DNA of 64,000 nt. Origin: Gammaproteobacteria bacterium. GTDB lineage: Bacteria > Pseudomonadota > Gammaproteobacteria > Pseudomonadales > Halieaceae. The notes under the pieces were generated by a model. It was not told the origin of the DNA. It did no database searches and worked only from the letters and a program-made list of their open reading frames with translations. Location: the NCBI GenBank assembly GCA_030427485.1, contig JAUICG010000024.1, positions 1 to 64,000 on the forward strand, in the 5' to 3' direction. This document shows, one piece after another, positions 11,201-20,827 of this stretch. Position numbers and translations under genes: made by a program. Each line of letters begins with the position of its first letter. Positions within the stretch are counted from its first letter, which is position 1.

Positions 11201-12454
11201 CGCGGCCGCGAGCGCGAGCGCTACAAATTGCCCTACGGTGCGTTGTTGAAGGTCAAGGACAACGAGAAAGTCACCAAGGGTTCGATGGTCGCCAGCTGGG
11301 ATCCGCACACCCACCCCATCATCACCGAGGTGGCGGGTACCGTTAAGTTCAGCGGCATGGAAGAGGGCATCACCATCAAGCGACAGACCGACGATTTGAC
11401 CGGCCTGTCCAGTATCTCGGTGATGGATGCAGCCGAGCGACCGGTGGCCGGTAAGGATATCCGCCCCGCGATCAGCCTGGTGGATGGCAAGGGCAAGGAA
11501 CTCTGCCTGGCGGGTACCAATGTGCCGGCTCACTACTTCCTGCCGCCCGACGCCCAGGTGAGTCTGGAGGACGGCGCGAAGATTAACACGGGTGATATCA
11601 TTGCCCGTATTCCGCAGGAAGGCTCGAAAACCCGGGATATCACCGGTGGTCTGCCCCGGGTTGCCGACCTGTTCGAGGCGCGCAAGCCGAAGGAGCCGGC
11701 TATCCTGGCGGAAATCTCCGGTACGGTCAGCTTCGGCAAGGAAACAAAAGGCAAAGTTCGCCTGATGATCACGCCGACCGACAACTCCACACTGCCCGAT
11801 GGCTCAGACCATTATGAGGCGTTGATTCCCAAGTGGCGGCATATGTCCGTGTTCGAGGGTGAGTACGTCGAAAAAGGCGAGGTGGTGTCTGAAGGCGCCC
11901 CCAGCCCGCACGATATCCTGCGCCTGAAAGGCATCAAGGAACTGGCGAAATACATCGTCAATGAGATCCAGGAGGTCTACCGCCTGCAGGGTGTGAAGAT
12001 TAACGACAAGCATATCGAAGTCATCGTGCGCCAGATGCTGCGCAAGGTGGTCGTGACCTCTTCCGGCGATTCCAACCTGATCAAGGGAGAGCAGGTAGAG
12101 TACACGACGCTGTTGGAGGAGAACGAGCGGTTGTTGGCCGAGAACCTGGTTCCCGCAACCGGGGAGAGGGAGTTGCTGGGTATCACCAAGGCCTCACTCG
12201 CCACGGAGAGCTTCATCTCCGCGGCCTCCTTCCAGGAGACAACCCGCGTACTGACAGAGGCGGCGGTAACCGGCAAACGCGATTACCTGCGCGGCCTGAA
12301 GGAAAACGTGGTTGTCGGACGCCTGATCCCCGCCGGTACCGGCCTGGCCTACCACGCGGAGCGCAAGCGCACGCGGGACAGCCAGGCTGAGGTCACGGTT
12401 TCGGCGCAGGAGATCGAGGCGGCGCTGACAGAGGCTTTGCTGGCCGATAACTAA
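8237..12454 (+). CDS. rpoC: DNA-directed RNA polymerase subunit beta'
   Basis: This 1405-residue subunit holds the active-site magnesium through [12 protein letters not shown] (458-469), in the same position as in E. coli. The N-terminal zinc-binding set is in [19 protein letters not shown] (from about residue 70). The second zinc site is in [15 protein letters not shown]. The start is TTG at 8237, preceded by GTGGAGGAAA and giving [11 protein letters not shown], the family N-terminus; no in-frame ATG lies close by. A strong terminator follows. Confidence 0.98.
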   Translation: MKDLLNLLKSQGQNDEFDSIRIGLASPELIRSWSFGEVKKPETINYRTFKPERDGLFCAKIFGPVKDYECLCGKYKRLKHRGVICEKCGVEVALAKVRRERMGHIELASPVAHIWFLKSLPSRIGLLLDMTLRDIERVLYFESYVVTDPGMTTLEQSQLLSDEQYYEAMEEFGDEFSAKMGAEAIQDLMMQLDLQQEIATLREEIPVTNSETKIKKLSKRLKLMEAFASSGNKPQWMVLNVLPVLPPDLRPLVPLDGGRFATSDLNDLYRRVINRNNRLKRLLDLNAPDIIVRNEKRMLQESVDALLDNGRRGRAITGSNKRPLKSLADMIKGKQGRFRQNLLGKRVDYSGRSVIVVGPTLRLHQCGLPKKMALELFKPFIFGKLEARGLATTIKAAKKMVEREPPEVWDILAEVIREHPVLLNRAPTLHRLGIQAFEPVLIEGKAIQLHPLVCAAYNADFDGDQMAVHVPLTLEAQLEARALMMSTNNILSPASGEPIIVPSQDVVLGLYYMTRERVNAKGEGMAFANVSEVHRTYVSGHVHLQARVKVRIKEVVKTDEGDIMERSFVADTTVGRALLWEIVPDGIAFEMVNQNMAKKAISRIINQCYRMVGLKATVIFADRLMYTGYEYSTRSGSSIGVNDFVIPKEKAGLIDRADAEVKEIENQYAQGLVTQGEKYNKVIDIWSRANDLVSKSMMEGLSTEPVINREGKEEQQASFNSVYIYADSGARGSPAQIRQLAGMRGLMAKPDGSIIETPITANFREGLNVLQYFISTHGARKGLADTALKTANSGYLTRRLVDVAQDLVVTEEDCGTDYGLLMTPVIDGGDIIESLGDRVLGRLVVKDVIRPGTEDEIAITAGTMLDELWIKRLEEMGIDEIEVRSPITCETRHGICSACYGRDLARGHRINMGESVGVVAAQSIGEPGTQLTMRTFHIGGAASRATAQDNIEVMNDGIVRLHNLKTVERVDGDLVAVSRSGELSVLDVRGRERERYKLPYGALLKVKDNEKVTKGSMVASWDPHTHPIITEVAGTVKFSGMEEGITIKRQTDDLTGLSSISVMDAAERPVAGKDIRPAISLVDGKGKELCLAGTNVPAHYFLPPDAQVSLEDGAKINTGDIIARIPQEGSKTRDITGGLPRVADLFEARKPKEPAILAEISGTVSFGKETKGKVRLMITPTDNSTLPDGSDHYEALIPKWRHMSVFEGEYVEKGEVVSEGAPSPHDILRLKGIKELAKYIVNEIQEVYRLQGVKINDKHIEVIVRQMLRKVVVTSSGDSNLIKGEQVEYTTLLEENERLLAENLVPATGERELLGITKASLATESFISAASFQETTRVLTEAAVTGKRDYLRGLKENVVVGRLIPAGTGLAYHAERKRTRDSQAEVTVSAQEIEAALTEALLADN

Positions 12455-12475
12455 CGCTTAGCTGCAGCACTCTCG

Positions 12476-12509
12476 AAGGGGCATCGGTTTTACCGTTGCC
12501 CCTTTTTTT
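12476..12509 (+). terminator. Rho-independent terminator of rpoBC
   Basis: GGGGCA-t-CGGT pairs with ACCG-t-TGCCCC around a TTT-type loop and is followed by seven T residues (12503-12509). It ends the transcript 22 nt after the rpoC stop. Confidence 0.92.
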
Positions 12510-12575
12510 GTCGGGTTTGTAGCGGTTTGCTTTAAAATCCAGAGGCAGTAGCCACTACGCGTCAAAGTGGTCGAC

Positions 12576-12656
12576 GGGCTCGTGTGCCACCAGTAGGCTT
12601 TTCAGTCGCTCCACGATATTCGCTTTGTGAAAAGCCTACTGGTGGCACACGAGCCC
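12576..12656 (+). repeat. Hairpin A1 (29-bp perfect stem, conserved 23-nt loop)
   Basis: Arms 12576-12604 and 12628-12656 are perfectly complementary (GGGCTCGTGTGCC... with ...GGCACACGAGCCC). The loop 12605-12627 begins GTCGCTCCACGATATTCGC and is shared with B1, B2 and A2. The strand given is that of the loop motif. No T-run follows, so this is not a standard terminator. Confidence 0.9.
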
Positions 12657-12750
12657 TGCATCGCGATGCTACGGTAGCTTGATTCAGCACGCTTTAGGTT
12701 GTGTTAGCGCGTACCAAGGGTTTTCGATATAGGTTGGTGGCACGTACTGA

Positions 12751-12825
12751 GGGTGTGGGCAGCAATGTGCTTCTCACCAAGCGAATTTCGTGGAGCGACT
12801 GAGAAGCACATTGCTGCCCACACCC
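12751..12825 (-). repeat. Hairpin B1 (26-bp perfect stem, same loop inverted)
   Basis: Arms 12751-12776 (GGGTGTGGGCAGCAATGTGC...) and 12800-12825 are perfectly complementary. The loop 12777-12799, read on the minus strand, differs from the A1 loop at only two of 23 positions, whereas the stems are unrelated apart from the closing TCA/TGA and the 5' GGG. Its loop is oriented opposite to A1. Confidence 0.9.
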
Positions 12826-12974
12826 GACGATGCGGCAACACCCCCAGCGATAGAGTAAAAATGCCTATCCAGAGTCTGGGATTTCAGTTGTGCCATGACA
12901 GTTTCTAGAATGATCTTCCCTCGGACGCACACTAATTAAGCCCCAACTGCCCCACTTCAGGTGGCTCGTCCGGG

Positions 12975-13003
12975 TTGACTCCACACCACGGCGTCTATAG
13001 AAT
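12975..13003 (+). promoter_or_regulatory. str operon promoter
   Basis: TTGACT (12975-12980), a 17-nt spacer and TAGAAT (12998-13003) form a good sigma-70 promoter about 124 nt before rpsL. The block GGCGTCTATAGAAT at its -10 is almost the same as in the S10 promoter at 19027-19055. Confidence 0.75.
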
Positions 13004-13126
13004 GCCGCCTCCTCACTGAAGGGGTGGCTTCGCGCGCCTCGAAGTTTGGGTGGAAAGAATCCCGCACGAAGGGGGGTTCCGGCCACGATGGTCACAAGAA
13101 GACACTATTTTTGGAGTTTTTATTAG

Positions 13127-13498
13127 ATGGCAACGATCAACCAATTGGTTCGTCAGCCTCGGAAACGTAAAGTAGAGAAGAGTGGCGTGCCTGCACTGCA
13201 GAGCTGCCCGCAGCGCCGCGGCGTTTGCACTCGCGTTTACACGACTACCCCGAAGAAGCCAAATTCCGCGCTGCGTAAAGTTTGCCGGGTACGCCTCACC
13301 AACGGATACGAGGTTTCCTCGTATATCGGTGGCGAGGGGCATAACCTGCAGGAACACAGTGTGGTATTGATTCGCGGCGGTCGTGTAAAAGACTTGCCCG
13401 GTGTGCGTTATCACACTGTACGTGGCAGCCTGGACACCTCAGGGGTATCCGACCGTCGTAACGGTCGCTCCAAGTACGGTGCCAAGCGTCCCAAGTAA
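13127..13498 (+). CDS. rpsL: 30S ribosomal protein S12
   Basis: S12 (123 aa) sits at the decoding centre and controls accuracy. The loop [20 protein letters not shown] and the second loop [13 protein letters not shown] carry lysines at the positions where streptomycin-resistance changes occur in other bacteria, so the sequence is of the sensitive type. It is the first gene of the str operon. A 118-nt spacer before rpsG corresponds to the S7 regulatory region of E. coli; S7 binding here is not established. Confidence 0.98.
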   Translation: MATINQLVRQPRKRKVEKSGVPALQSCPQRRGVCTRVYTTTPKKPNSALRKVCRVRLTNGYEVSSYIGGEGHNLQEHSVVLIRGGRVKDLPGVRYHTVRGSLDTSGVSDRRNGRSKYGAKRPK

Positions 13499-13616
13499 GC
13501 GAGTTCTACTGGCGTAACCACGCTAACGATGAAGTAAAAGTAAGGCCGAAACTCTGCCTCCCCCGCATATGTCGCAGGTTGGTGTTCGGGTCACCTGAAG
13601 AGAGAAGGTAAATGTC

Positions 13617-14087
13617 ATGCCAAGAAGACGAATAGTCGCCAAGCGCGAAGTCCTGCCGGATCCCAAATTCGGCAATGTGACTTTGGCAAAATTCATGAAT
13701 CACGTGATGGTCAGCGGTAAGAAATCTGTCGCTGAAACCATCGTATACGGCGCTCTTGATATCGTAAAAGAGCGTTTGAACACCGATCCACTGGAAGCTT
13801 TCGACCAGGCGCTGGAAAACATAGCCCCGATGGTTGAGGTCAAGGCCCGACGTGTCGGTGGCGCCACCTACCAGGTGCCCGTCGAGGTTCGACCCTCACG
13901 CCGTGTAGCGCTCTCCATGCGCTGGCTGGTGGAGTATTCACGTAATCGTGGCGAGAAGTCCATGCGACAGCGCCTGGCCGGGGAAATTATCGATGCCTCA
14001 CAGGGTAAGGGTAATGCGGTGAAGAAGCGTGAAGATGTGCACCGTATGGCTGAGGCCAACAAGGCATTTTCGCACTACCGATTCTAG
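13617..14087 (+). CDS. rpsG: 30S ribosomal protein S7
   Basis: S7 (156 aa) starts assembly of the 3' major domain of 16S rRNA and lies at the mRNA exit and E site. The ATG gives [20 protein letters not shown], the family N-terminus. GAGAGAAGG lies upstream. The central [20 protein letters not shown] is the conserved rRNA-contact segment. fusA begins 36 nt downstream. Confidence 0.98.
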   Translation: MPRRRIVAKREVLPDPKFGNVTLAKFMNHVMVSGKKSVAETIVYGALDIVKERLNTDPLEAFDQALENIAPMVEVKARRVGGATYQVPVEVRPSRRVALSMRWLVEYSRNRGEKSMRQRLAGEIIDASQGKGNAVKKREDVHRMAEANKAFSHYRF

Positions 14088-14123
14088 ACATTCTCCCGAC
14101 AACCTTTTACTGGGGAATATTTC

Positions 14124-16235
14124 GTGGCACGTAAAACACCCATCAGCCGATACCGCAATATTGGCATCTGTGCGCATGTCGACGCCGGTAAGACGACAAC
14201 CACGGAGCGGGTGCTTTTCTACACAGGCCTCTCCCACAAAATCGGTGAAGTGCATGATGGCGCGGCCACCATGGACTGGATGGAGCAGGAACAGGAGCGG
14301 GGTATCACCATCACCTCCGCGGCCACGACCTGCTTCTGGAAGGGTATGGACGCCCAGTTCGATGACCATCGCATCAATATCATCGATACTCCCGGGCACG
14401 TGGATTTCACGATTGAAGTAGAGCGTTCTCTGCGTGTTCTGGACGGTGCGGTGGTCGTGCTGTGCGGTTCATCCGGTGTGCAGCCCCAGACCGAGACGGT
14501 CTGGCGCCAGGCCAACAAGTATGAAGTTCCACGCATGGTATTCGTCAACAAGATGGACCGTGCAGGGGCCGATTTTCATAAAGTCGTGTCCCAACTCAGA
14601 GAGCGCCTTGGCGCTAACGCCGTGCCCCTGCAAATGACTATCGGGTCCGAGGAGGCATTCAGGGGCGTCGTGGATCTCGTCAAGAATAAAGCCATCTACT
14701 GGAGTGAGGCGGACCAGGGCATGACTTTCGAGTACGCGGATGTGCCGGAAGACATGGTCGCCGAAGTCGCCAGAATGCGGGAGTTCATGGTGGAGGCTGC
14801 GGCCGAGGCCAACGACGACTTCATGGAAAAGTACCTCGAGGAAGGTACGCTGTCCGAGGAGGAGATCAAGCAGGGCATTCGGGCGCGCACCCTGGCGAAT
14901 GAAGTCATACCCGTGCTGGGCGGTTCCGCGTTCAAGAACAAGGGTGTCCAGGCCATGCTGGATGCGGTGATCGAGTACATGCCCTCGCCCACGGAAGTGA
15001 AAGCGATTGAAGGTACCCTGATGGATAAAGAGGGTACTGTTGAGCATCGCGAGGCGGACGATGATGCGCCCTTTTCTGCCCTGGCGTTCAAAATCGCCAC
15101 TGATCCGTTCGTGGGAACACTCACCTTTTTCCGTGTTTACTCCGGCAAACTGGCCAGCGGTACCGGCGTCTATAACTCCGTAAAGGAGAAGAAGGAACGT
15201 ATTGGGCGAATGGTGCAGATGCACGCCAACAGCCGCGAGGAGATCAAGGAAGTGTTGGCGGGCGATATAGCGGCCGCCATCGGTTTGAAGGATGTCACTA
15301 CCGGCGATACGCTCTGTGATTCCGAGCATCCCATCGTGCTCGAACGCATGGTATTCCCTGAGCCGGTGATTTCGGTGGCGGTAGAACCCCGGTCCAAACC
15401 GGACCAGGAGAAAATGGGTATCGCGCTGGGAAAACTGGCCCAGGAGGATCCATCTTTCCGCGTTCGTACCGATGAAGAGTCCGGACAGACAATTATTTCC
15501 GGTATGGGTGAATTGCATCTGGACGTACTGGTTGATCGCATGCGACGCGAGTTTAATGTCGAGGCCAATATCGGTAAGCCACAGGTAGCGTATCGGGAAG
15601 CGATTCGCAATACCGCGGAGATTGAAGGCAAGTTTGTCCGGCAGTCCGGCGGTCGCGGGCAATACGGGCATGTCTGGATCCGCTTTGAGCCGGGCGAAGA
15701 CGGCAACGCTGATGGTCTGGAGTTTGTCAACGAAATTGTAGGCGGTACGGTTCCGCGCGAGTACATCCCCGCTGTGCAGAAGGGTATCGAAGAACAGATG
15801 AAAAACGGCGTGCTGGCCGGTTATCCCCTGTTGGGGCTGAAGGCAACGCTGTACGACGGCTCGTTTCACGATGTGGACTCCAACGAGATGGCGTTCAAGA
15901 TCGCCGCCTCAATGGCTACCAAGAAGCTGGCGCAGAGCGGCGGCGCAGTGCTGCTTGAGCCCATCATGGCCGTCGAAGTGGTAACGCCCGAAGAGAATAT
16001 GGGCGATGTTGTCGGGGACCTGAATCGCCGGCGCGGTCTGATCGGCGGCATGGATGAGAATGCGTCCGGGAAAGTCATCGCTGCGGAAGTGCCATTGGCG
16101 GAAATGTTTGGCTACGCCACCGATTTGCGTTCAGCAACCCAGGGCCGGGCGACGTATACCATGGAGTTTGCCCGATATGCGGAGGCCCCGAACAACGTGG
16201 CCCAGGATATTATTTCCAGGAACCAGACCGGCTGA
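14124..16235 (+). CDS. fusA: Elongation factor G
   Basis: This 703-residue translocase GTPase drives tRNA-mRNA movement and, with RRF, ribosome recycling. It contains the P-loop [19 protein letters not shown], switch [17 protein letters not shown] and the [10 protein letters not shown] guanine-specificity motif. Domains II to V follow at the normal spacing, including the domain [21 protein letters not shown] stretch. The start is ATP-site proximal: the first codon at 14124 is GTG (GTGGCACGTAAAACACCC), preceded by a GGGGA Shine-Dalgarno. Confidence 0.98.
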   Translation: MARKTPISRYRNIGICAHVDAGKTTTTERVLFYTGLSHKIGEVHDGAATMDWMEQEQERGITITSAATTCFWKGMDAQFDDHRINIIDTPGHVDFTIEVERSLRVLDGAVVVLCGSSGVQPQTETVWRQANKYEVPRMVFVNKMDRAGADFHKVVSQLRERLGANAVPLQMTIGSEEAFRGVVDLVKNKAIYWSEADQGMTFEYADVPEDMVAEVARMREFMVEAAAEANDDFMEKYLEEGTLSEEEIKQGIRARTLANEVIPVLGGSAFKNKGVQAMLDAVIEYMPSPTEVKAIEGTLMDKEGTVEHREADDDAPFSALAFKIATDPFVGTLTFFRVYSGKLASGTGVYNSVKEKKERIGRMVQMHANSREEIKEVLAGDIAAAIGLKDVTTGDTLCDSEHPIVLERMVFPEPVISVAVEPRSKPDQEKMGIALGKLAQEDPSFRVRTDEESGQTIISGMGELHLDVLVDRMRREFNVEANIGKPQVAYREAIRNTAEIEGKFVRQSGGRGQYGHVWIRFEPGEDGNADGLEFVNEIVGGTVPREYIPAVQKGIEEQMKNGVLAGYPLLGLKATLYDGSFHDVDSNEMAFKIAASMATKKLAQSGGAVLLEPIMAVEVVTPEENMGDVVGDLNRRRGLIGGMDENASGKVIAAEVPLAEMFGYATDLRSATQGRATYTMEFARYAEAPNNVAQDIISRNQTG

Positions 16236-16288
16236 TTTCATTAGTAGCACCAACTTGTCTTTAACCCGTTTCACAGAGGTGAATAACA

Positions 16289-17512
16289 GTGTCGAAGGAA
16301 ACATTTGAACGTAGCAAGCCCCACGTAAACGTAGGAACGATCGGTCACGTTGACCACGGCAAGACGACGCTGACGGCGGCGTTGACGCGCGTCTGCTCGG
16401 AGACCTGGGGTGGCGCGGTTGTCGCCTTCGACGGTATCGACAACGCGCCGGAGGAGAAGGCGCGTGGTATTACCATCGCGACCTCGCACGTGGAGTACAA
16501 CTCTCCGGATCGCCACTATGCCCACGTTGACTGCCCGGGACACGCGGACTATGTGAAGAACATGATCACGGGTGCGGCGCAGATGGACGGTGCGATCCTG
16601 GTCTGTGGCGCAACTGACGGCCCGATGCCGCAAACGCGGGAGCACATCCTGCTGTCCCGCCAGGTGGGCGTTCCCTATATCGTGGTTTTCCTGAACAAGG
16701 CGGACCTGCTGGCAGAGGATTGCGGCGGTGCGGATTCCGAGGAATACGCGGAGATGAAGGAACTGGTCGAGATGGAGCTGCGCGAGCTGCTGGACCAGTA
16801 CGAGTTCCCGGGTGACGACACGCCGATCATCTGCGGTTCGGCGCTGATGGCGCTGAACGGAGAAGACGACCACGGTCTGGGCACCACGGCGGTGAAGACG
16901 CTGGTGGAAACCCTGGACAGCTATATTCCGGAGCCGCAGCGCGCGATTGACCAGCCCTTCCTGATGCCGGTGGAGGACGTGTTCTCCATCTCGGGTCGCG
17001 GCACGGTGGTGACAGGCCGGGTTGAGCGAGGCGTGGTGAAGGTGGGCGAGGAGATCGAGATTATCGGTATCCGCGACACGCAGAAGACGACCTGTACCGG
17101 GGTTGAGATGTTCCGCAAGCTGCTGGACGAAGGCCGGGCGGGCGAGAACGTTGGCGTGCTGTTGCGTGGTACGAAGCGGGAAGACGTGGAGCGTGGCCAG
17201 GTACTGGCGAAGCCGGGTTCGGTGAATCCGCACACCAAGTTTGAGGCGGAGGTGTACATTCTGTCCAAGGAAGAGGGTGGTCGTCATACGCCGTTCTTCA
17301 AGGGCTATCGTCCGCAGTTTTACTTCCGCACGACGGACGTGACGGGTGCGTGTGAGCTGCCTGAGGGCGTTGAGATGGTGATGCCGGGCGACAACGTGCA
17401 GATGGTTGCGACGCTGATTGCGCCGATTGCGATGGAAGACGGGCTGCGATTCGCGATACGCGAGGGTGGCCGTACCGTTGGCGCCGGCGTGGTGTCCAAG
17501 ATCATCGAGTAG
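16289..17512 (+). CDS. tuf: Elongation factor Tu (second tuf copy)
   Basis: The complete 407-residue EF-Tu has [10 protein letters not shown] (G1), the [12 protein letters not shown] switch II and the NKAD base-specificity motif. It is 13 residues longer than E. coli EF-Tu because of an acidic insertion just after NKAD ([15 protein letters not shown]). The start at 16289 is GTG with an AGAGGTGA ribosome-binding site. The last 127 nt equal 1-127. It is the last gene of the str operon and corresponds to tufA. Confidence 0.98.
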   Translation: MSKETFERSKPHVNVGTIGHVDHGKTTLTAALTRVCSETWGGAVVAFDGIDNAPEEKARGITIATSHVEYNSPDRHYAHVDCPGHADYVKNMITGAAQMDGAILVCGATDGPMPQTREHILLSRQVGVPYIVVFLNKADLLAEDCGGADSEEYAEMKELVEMELRELLDQYEFPGDDTPIICGSALMALNGEDDHGLGTTAVKTLVETLDSYIPEPQRAIDQPFLMPVEDVFSISGRGTVVTGRVERGVVKVGEEIEIIGIRDTQKTTCTGVEMFRKLLDEGRAGENVGVLLRGTKREDVERGQVLAKPGSVNPHTKFEAEVYILSKEEGGRHTPFFKGYRPQFYFRTTDVTGACELPEGVEMVMPGDNVQMVATLIAPIAMEDGLRFAIREGGRTVGAGVVSKIIE

Positions 17513-17553
17513 CGCTATTGAAGAATCGGGAGGGGCTGAGTTTCTCTCCCAAC

Positions 17554-17585
17554 AAAAAAGCCCGGCCTGAGCCGGGCTTTTTTTT
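17554..17585. terminator. Bidirectional terminator between tufA and the TM2 gene
   Basis: GCCCGGC (17560-17566), loop CTGA and GCCGGGC (571-577 of the 17 kb line) are flanked by AAAAAA upstream and eight T residues downstream. The same hairpin can therefore end tufA transcripts on the plus strand and the convergent TM2 gene on the minus strand. Confidence 0.92.
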
Positions 17586-17654
17586 GATAGATACCGGAGC
17601 GCGACCTGTAGCTTCAGCCCGGCTCGAAATACTCCGGTCGGGCGAGCCCCTGAA

Positions 17655-18053
17655 TCAGGAGTGACTGTTCTGGTCCGACAGCTGCTCGTTCAGGGTAAGG
17701 AAGTCGTACAACACGCCGATGAGAAACAGTCCGCCTGTGCACAGGTACACCAACCCGGTAAAAATCTTCCCCATATAGAATCGATGTATGCCCAGAAAAC
17801 CGAGAAAGGTCAACAGAATCCAGGTCAGGTCATAATTATACGGGCCGGCGACAAACCGGCGCTCCGCTTCTCGCTCCATCGAGGGAATCAGGAACAGGTC
17901 GATAATCCAGCCAATGAAGAACAGCCCCAGCGTGAAAAACCATATGACCCCGGTAACCTGTTTTCCATAATAGAAGCGATGGGCGCCGATGAATCCGAAA
18001 ATCCATAACAGGTAGCCCAGAAGTACTGAGTGGGTAGGGTTGTTCTGCGTCAT
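17655..18053 (-). CDS. Tandem TM2-domain membrane protein
   Basis: From the ATG at 18053 (GGGGA six nt upstream; the frame is open further to 18149) the product has 132 residues with two similar TM2 modules. Each has a helix pair around a G-hH-RFY-GK motif: LGYLLWIFGFIGAHRFYYGK and LLTFLGFLGIHRFYMGK, each followed by a glycine-rich second helix ending in an acidic residue (IIDLF, LYDFL). Four membrane segments are predicted. TM2 proteins have no settled biochemical role. The gene faces tufA and shares its terminator. Confidence 0.85.
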   Translation of the reverse strand: MTQNNPTHSVLLGYLLWIFGFIGAHRFYYGKQVTGVIWFFTLGLFFIGWIIDLFLIPSMEREAERRFVAGPYNYDLTWILLTFLGFLGIHRFYMGKIFTGLVYLCTGGLFLIGVLYDFLTLNEQLSDQNSHS

Positions 18054-18298
18054 TTGAGATCCCCGCATCAATCGGCTTGTTGGCTTCCCTGGGATTCGGC
18101 TTCCCAATGCAGTTGCAACCATGGTCATTGTTCGCGGCGCCCGCGTCAAGTCATTGCCCCGCTCACTGCAGGCGAACAGCCGTGAAGGAAATATTTCCGC
18201 GCCTCCTGATATGGATCATGGCTTGCGCACCTCTGCGCGATAAGCTGGACAGTGGAGAGGGGAGGGCCCATTCCGCCCCGGGCACAGGAGCATATAGT

Positions 18299-18538
18299 AT
18301 GTCGGTAGAACACCACGACCTGATACACGAGTTTCCCGAGTTGAAATCGCGTATCCATGAGCTTAAGGTATCGGATCCGCACTTTCGCCGCCTGTTTGAC
18401 GAGTATCATGAGCTCACCCGTGATATTGAAAAGATGGAGGATGAGGTGACGCCGGTTTCGTCCCGCACGGAAGAGAGCGCCAAGCTACGGCGGCTGCACC
18501 TGAAGGATGAATTATATCGATTACTGATGGCCGCATGA
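18299..18538 (+). CDS. YdcH-like small protein (DUF465 type)
   Basis: The 79-residue product begins MSVEHHDLIHEFPELKSRIH and is mostly alpha-helical and charged, with the HEFPE...LK..D.HF..L..EYH.L pattern typical of the YdcH/SlyX-like DUF465 family, whose function is not known. AGGAG (18286-18290) is 8 nt before the ATG at 18299. The frame is open to 18077, but that part has no support. Its TGA overlaps the next ATG (ATGA), so the two genes are translationally coupled. Confidence 0.85.
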   Translation: MSVEHHDLIHEFPELKSRIHELKVSDPHFRRLFDEYHELTRDIEKMEDEVTPVSSRTEESAKLRRLHLKDELYRLLMAA

Positions 18539-18867
18539 GCCGGGGTATAGCGATGACCCATGAAGCACTACAAGCGGCGTTGGAAGCGCGTCTCGCCGGA
18601 TTGCAGTCACGACTTTCAAGCCTGAAGGAGGACGCCACCAAATCGCACTCCAGCGATTCCTCGGAGCAGGCGCAGGAGCGCGAGAATGACGAGGTTGTGG
18701 ATGCGATAGCGAACGAGACCGAGCACTCGATCCGGGTTATCCAGGCCACGTTGAAGCGTATTCACGAAGGCAACTACGGCGTGTGCGAGGCCTGTGGAGA
18801 GATTATAGACGAGGCGCGACTGCAAGCCATTCCCGAGGCCACCCGCTGTGTGGGCTGCGTTTCATAG
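18535..18867 (+). CDS. DksA/TraR-family zinc-finger protein
   Basis: This 110-residue protein has an N-terminal charged helical hairpin (about 10-75) and a C-terminal C4 zinc finger (CEACGEIIDEARLQAIPEAT then RCVGC). DksA/TraR proteins bind the RNA polymerase secondary channel and tune rRNA and r-protein promoters. The coiled coil is shorter than in DksA proper (about 150 aa), and the tip lacks an evident DxxDxA motif, so a TraR/YbiI-like member is more likely than DksA. An alternative start is the ATG at 18553. Confidence 0.85.
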   Translation: MSRGIAMTHEALQAALEARLAGLQSRLSSLKEDATKSHSSDSSEQAQERENDEVVDAIANETEHSIRVIQATLKRIHEGNYGVCEACGEIIDEARLQAIPEATRCVGCVS

Positions 18868-19026
18868 GCTTCAGATATTCATTAATTGAACGAAAGTATC
18901 TGTCTGTAATTCCATTTTAAAATATCTGATAGATGCTGATATGGCTCCGCGGCCGCCGATAGCTCGGCCGCTTTGGGGTCGCGAAACGGCCCCCGTTTTC
19001 CCCCGATAATTAATTTGAAACCCCGC

Positions 19027-19055
19027 TTGACAGAACTTTGGGGCGTCTTTAGAAT
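19027..19055 (+). promoter_or_regulatory. S10 operon promoter
   Basis: TTGACA (19027-19032), a 17-nt spacer and TAGAAT (19050-19055) form a near-consensus sigma-70 promoter 67 nt before rpsJ. Its GGCGTCTTTAGAAT block matches the str promoter at 13 of 14 positions. The rest of 18868-19121 is AT-rich non-coding leader; nothing else is recognised there. Confidence 0.85.
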
Positions 19056-19121
19056 TCGCGTTCCTTTTTCAGGGGGTCCCGCTGCGGGCCTCTGGTTTTT
19101 TATTGTTTGGAGTTACATCAG

Positions 19122-19433
19122 GTGCAGAATCAGCGCATTCGAATTCGCTTAAAAGCCTTTGACCATCGACTGATAGATTCGTCTACCCAGGAGATCGTGG
19201 AAACAGCGCGCCGTACCGGTGCACTGGTCAAGGGACCGATTCCCCTTCCCACGCGGAAAGAAAAGTTCACTGTGCTGGTTTCGCCGCACGTCAACAAGGA
19301 CGCTCGTGATCAGTACGAAATTCGTACCCACAAGCGCTTGCTGGACATCGTCGAGCCGACGGAGAAAACCGTGGATGCCCTGATGAAGCTGGACCTGGCA
19401 GCAGGTGTGGAAGTACAGATTAGTCTTGGTTAA
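19122..19433 (+). CDS. rpsJ: 30S ribosomal protein S10 (NusE)
   Basis: S10 has 103 residues, exactly the E. coli length, when the GTG at 19122 is used; GGAG lies 9 nt upstream. An upstream in-frame TTG (19107) would add MELHQ, which the family lacks. S10 works in the 30S head and as NusE, which partners NusB and NusG. It is the first gene of the S10 operon. A CTTGGGGC-AGGA-GCCCCGAG hairpin lies in the 122-nt spacer to rplC. Confidence 0.96.
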   Translation: MQNQRIRIRLKAFDHRLIDSSTQEIVETARRTGALVKGPIPLPTRKEKFTVLVSPHVNKDARDQYEIRTHKRLLDIVEPTEKTVDALMKLDLAAGVEVQISLG

Positions 19434-19555
19434 CTACAGAGAATCGTAGCAAGACCTGCTTGGGGCAGGAGCCCCGAGTGTGTAACGCCCAGTTCTTCTT
19501 CAAGAAAGCGGGGCGGCCATAGAGGGTAAGCCCCGTACACTGAGAGGTTAGTAAG

Positions 19556-20191
19556 ATGACTATTGGTTTAGTCGGTCGCAAGTCCGGCATGACGCGCGTA
19601 TTTACCGAAGACGGCGTTTCAATCCCAGTAACCGTAGTGGAGGTCACTCCAAACCGCGTTACTCAAATCAAAGAAATCGATAGCGATGGCTATCGAGCGA
19701 TACAGGTCACAGCGGGCAGCCGCAAGGCCTCCAGAGTAAACAAAGCGCAGGCCGGGCAATTCGCCAAGGCAGGCGTCGAGGCGGGCAGGGGTTTGTGGGA
19801 GTTTCGTCTGGGTGAGGCCGACGAGGCGCCCGCAGTTGGCTCTGAGCTTACCGTGGAGCGTTTTACAGCGGGCCAGAAAGTCGACGTGGCGGGTAAATCC
19901 AAGGGCAAGGGTTTCCAGGGTGTGATCAAGCGCTGGAATTTCTCCATGCAGGATGCCACGCACGGCAACTCGCTCTCGCATCGTGCGCCTGGCTCGATCG
20001 GCCAGAACCAGACCCCCGGCAGGGTTTGGAAGGGCAAGAAGATGTCCGGCCACATGGGTGCGGCAAATGTAACCACCCAGGGACTGGAAATTGTCCGGGT
20101 AGATGCCGAGCGAAATTTATTGCTTATCAAGGGGGCTGTACCAGGAGCGCCCGGCGGTGACGTCATTGTCCGTCCCGCAGTCAAAGCATAA
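19556..20191 (+). CDS. rplC: 50S ribosomal protein L3
   Basis: L3 (211 aa) starts 23S rRNA assembly and reaches the peptidyl transferase centre. The N-terminus [15 protein letters not shown] and the central [20 protein letters not shown] extension, where PrmB methylates a glutamine in E. coli, are intact. The ATG is preceded by GAGAGG. It begins the tightly packed rplC-rplD-rplW-rplB run. Confidence 0.98.
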   Translation: MTIGLVGRKSGMTRVFTEDGVSIPVTVVEVTPNRVTQIKEIDSDGYRAIQVTAGSRKASRVNKAQAGQFAKAGVEAGRGLWEFRLGEADEAPAVGSELTVERFTAGQKVDVAGKSKGKGFQGVIKRWNFSMQDATHGNSLSHRAPGSIGQNQTPGRVWKGKKMSGHMGAANVTTQGLEIVRVDAERNLLLIKGAVPGAPGGDVIVRPAVKA

Positions 20192-20209
20192 GGTTAGGGG
20201 GTCTCTAAC

Positions 20210-20827
20210 GTGGAATTAAGTGTTGTCAAGCCGGGTAGCAGCGAAGCTGGCACAGTATCTGTCTCCGATGTTGCCTTCGCACGTGAATACAATGAGGACC
20301 TGGTTCACCAGGTGGTCACTGCCTATATGGCGGGAGCGCGGCAGGGCACCCGGGCGCAGAAGAATCGCGCCGCGGTCAGCGGTGGCGGCAAAAAGCCCTG
20401 GCGCCAGAAAGGCACCGGGCGCGCGCGGGCGGGTACGTCCAGCTCACCGATATGGCGCACGGGTGGCGTTACGTTTGCTGCGCAGCCGCAGGATCACTCA
20501 CAGAAAGTAAACCGCAAGATGTATCGTGCGGCCATGCGTTCGATCATGTCGGAACTGGCGCGCCAGGATCGCCTGCTGGTTGTTGAAAGCCTCGATATCG
20601 AGGCACCCAAGACCAAGTTGCTGGTTCAGCAGTTGGGTCAGTTCGGCCTTGATAACGTGCTGATTGTATCGGCAGAAGTTGGCGAGAACCTGTACCTTGC
20701 CGCGCGCAATCTGCACAAGGTCGATGTGCGTGACGTCGAAGGCATTGATCCGCTCAGCCTTATTGGTCACGACAAGGTGATGGTCACGGTTGATGCCGTG
20801 AAAAAAATAGAGGAGATGCTGGGATGA
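20210..20827 (+). CDS. rplD: 50S ribosomal protein L4
   Basis: L4 (205 aa) lines the peptide exit tunnel and in E. coli represses the S10 operon. The long tunnel loop ([32 protein letters not shown]) is present. The start is GTG at 20210 after GGTTAGGGGG. Its stop overlaps the rplW ATG (GGGATGA), so the genes are coupled. Confidence 0.97.
   Translation: MELSVVKPGSSEAGTVSVSDVAFAREYNEDLVHQVVTAYMAGARQGTRAQKNRAAVSGGGKKPWRQKGTGRARAGTSSSPIWRTGGVTFAAQPQDHSQKVNRKMYRAAMRSIMSELARQDRLLVVESLDIEAPKTKLLVQQLGQFGLDNVLIVSAEVGENLYLAARNLHKVDVRDVEGIDPLSLIGHDKVMVTVDAVKKIEEMLG

Larger units (their letters stand above)
12569..12913. repeat. Two-hairpin module, copy 1
   Basis: This non-coding module lies between the rpoC terminator and the str promoter. 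In order it holds GGTCGACGGGCTC, hairpin A1, the palindrome GCATCGCGATGC (12658-12669), a diverged linker, hairpin B1, and a 3' tract (about 12855-12913) containing GCCTATCCA and TTTCAG. The whole arrangement recurs in inverse orientation at 33074-33414. The two copies match in order and spacing, but identity is high only in blocks: a 24-nt block at 12651-12674 is exact, while the outer tract is roughly two thirds identical by eye. No ORF and no transposase gene is present. Confidence 0.8.

Noticed and set aside
12576-12656. Second intrinsic terminator after rpoC
   Set aside because: A terminator with seven T residues already ends at 12509. Hairpin A1 has a 23-nt loop and no T-run.
12569-12913. 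CRISPR array or integron attC sites
   Set aside because: There are only two hairpins per locus and no regular direct repeats and spacers. attC-type R boxes and an integrase are absent, and the strands form perfect long stems instead.
14469-15869. 466-codon open frame antisense to fusA
   Set aside because: It lies inside fusA and has no recognisable motif or ribosome-binding site.
18077-18298. N-terminal extension of the YdcH-like protein
   Set aside because: AGGAG directly precedes the ATG at 18299, and the extension has no family similarity.
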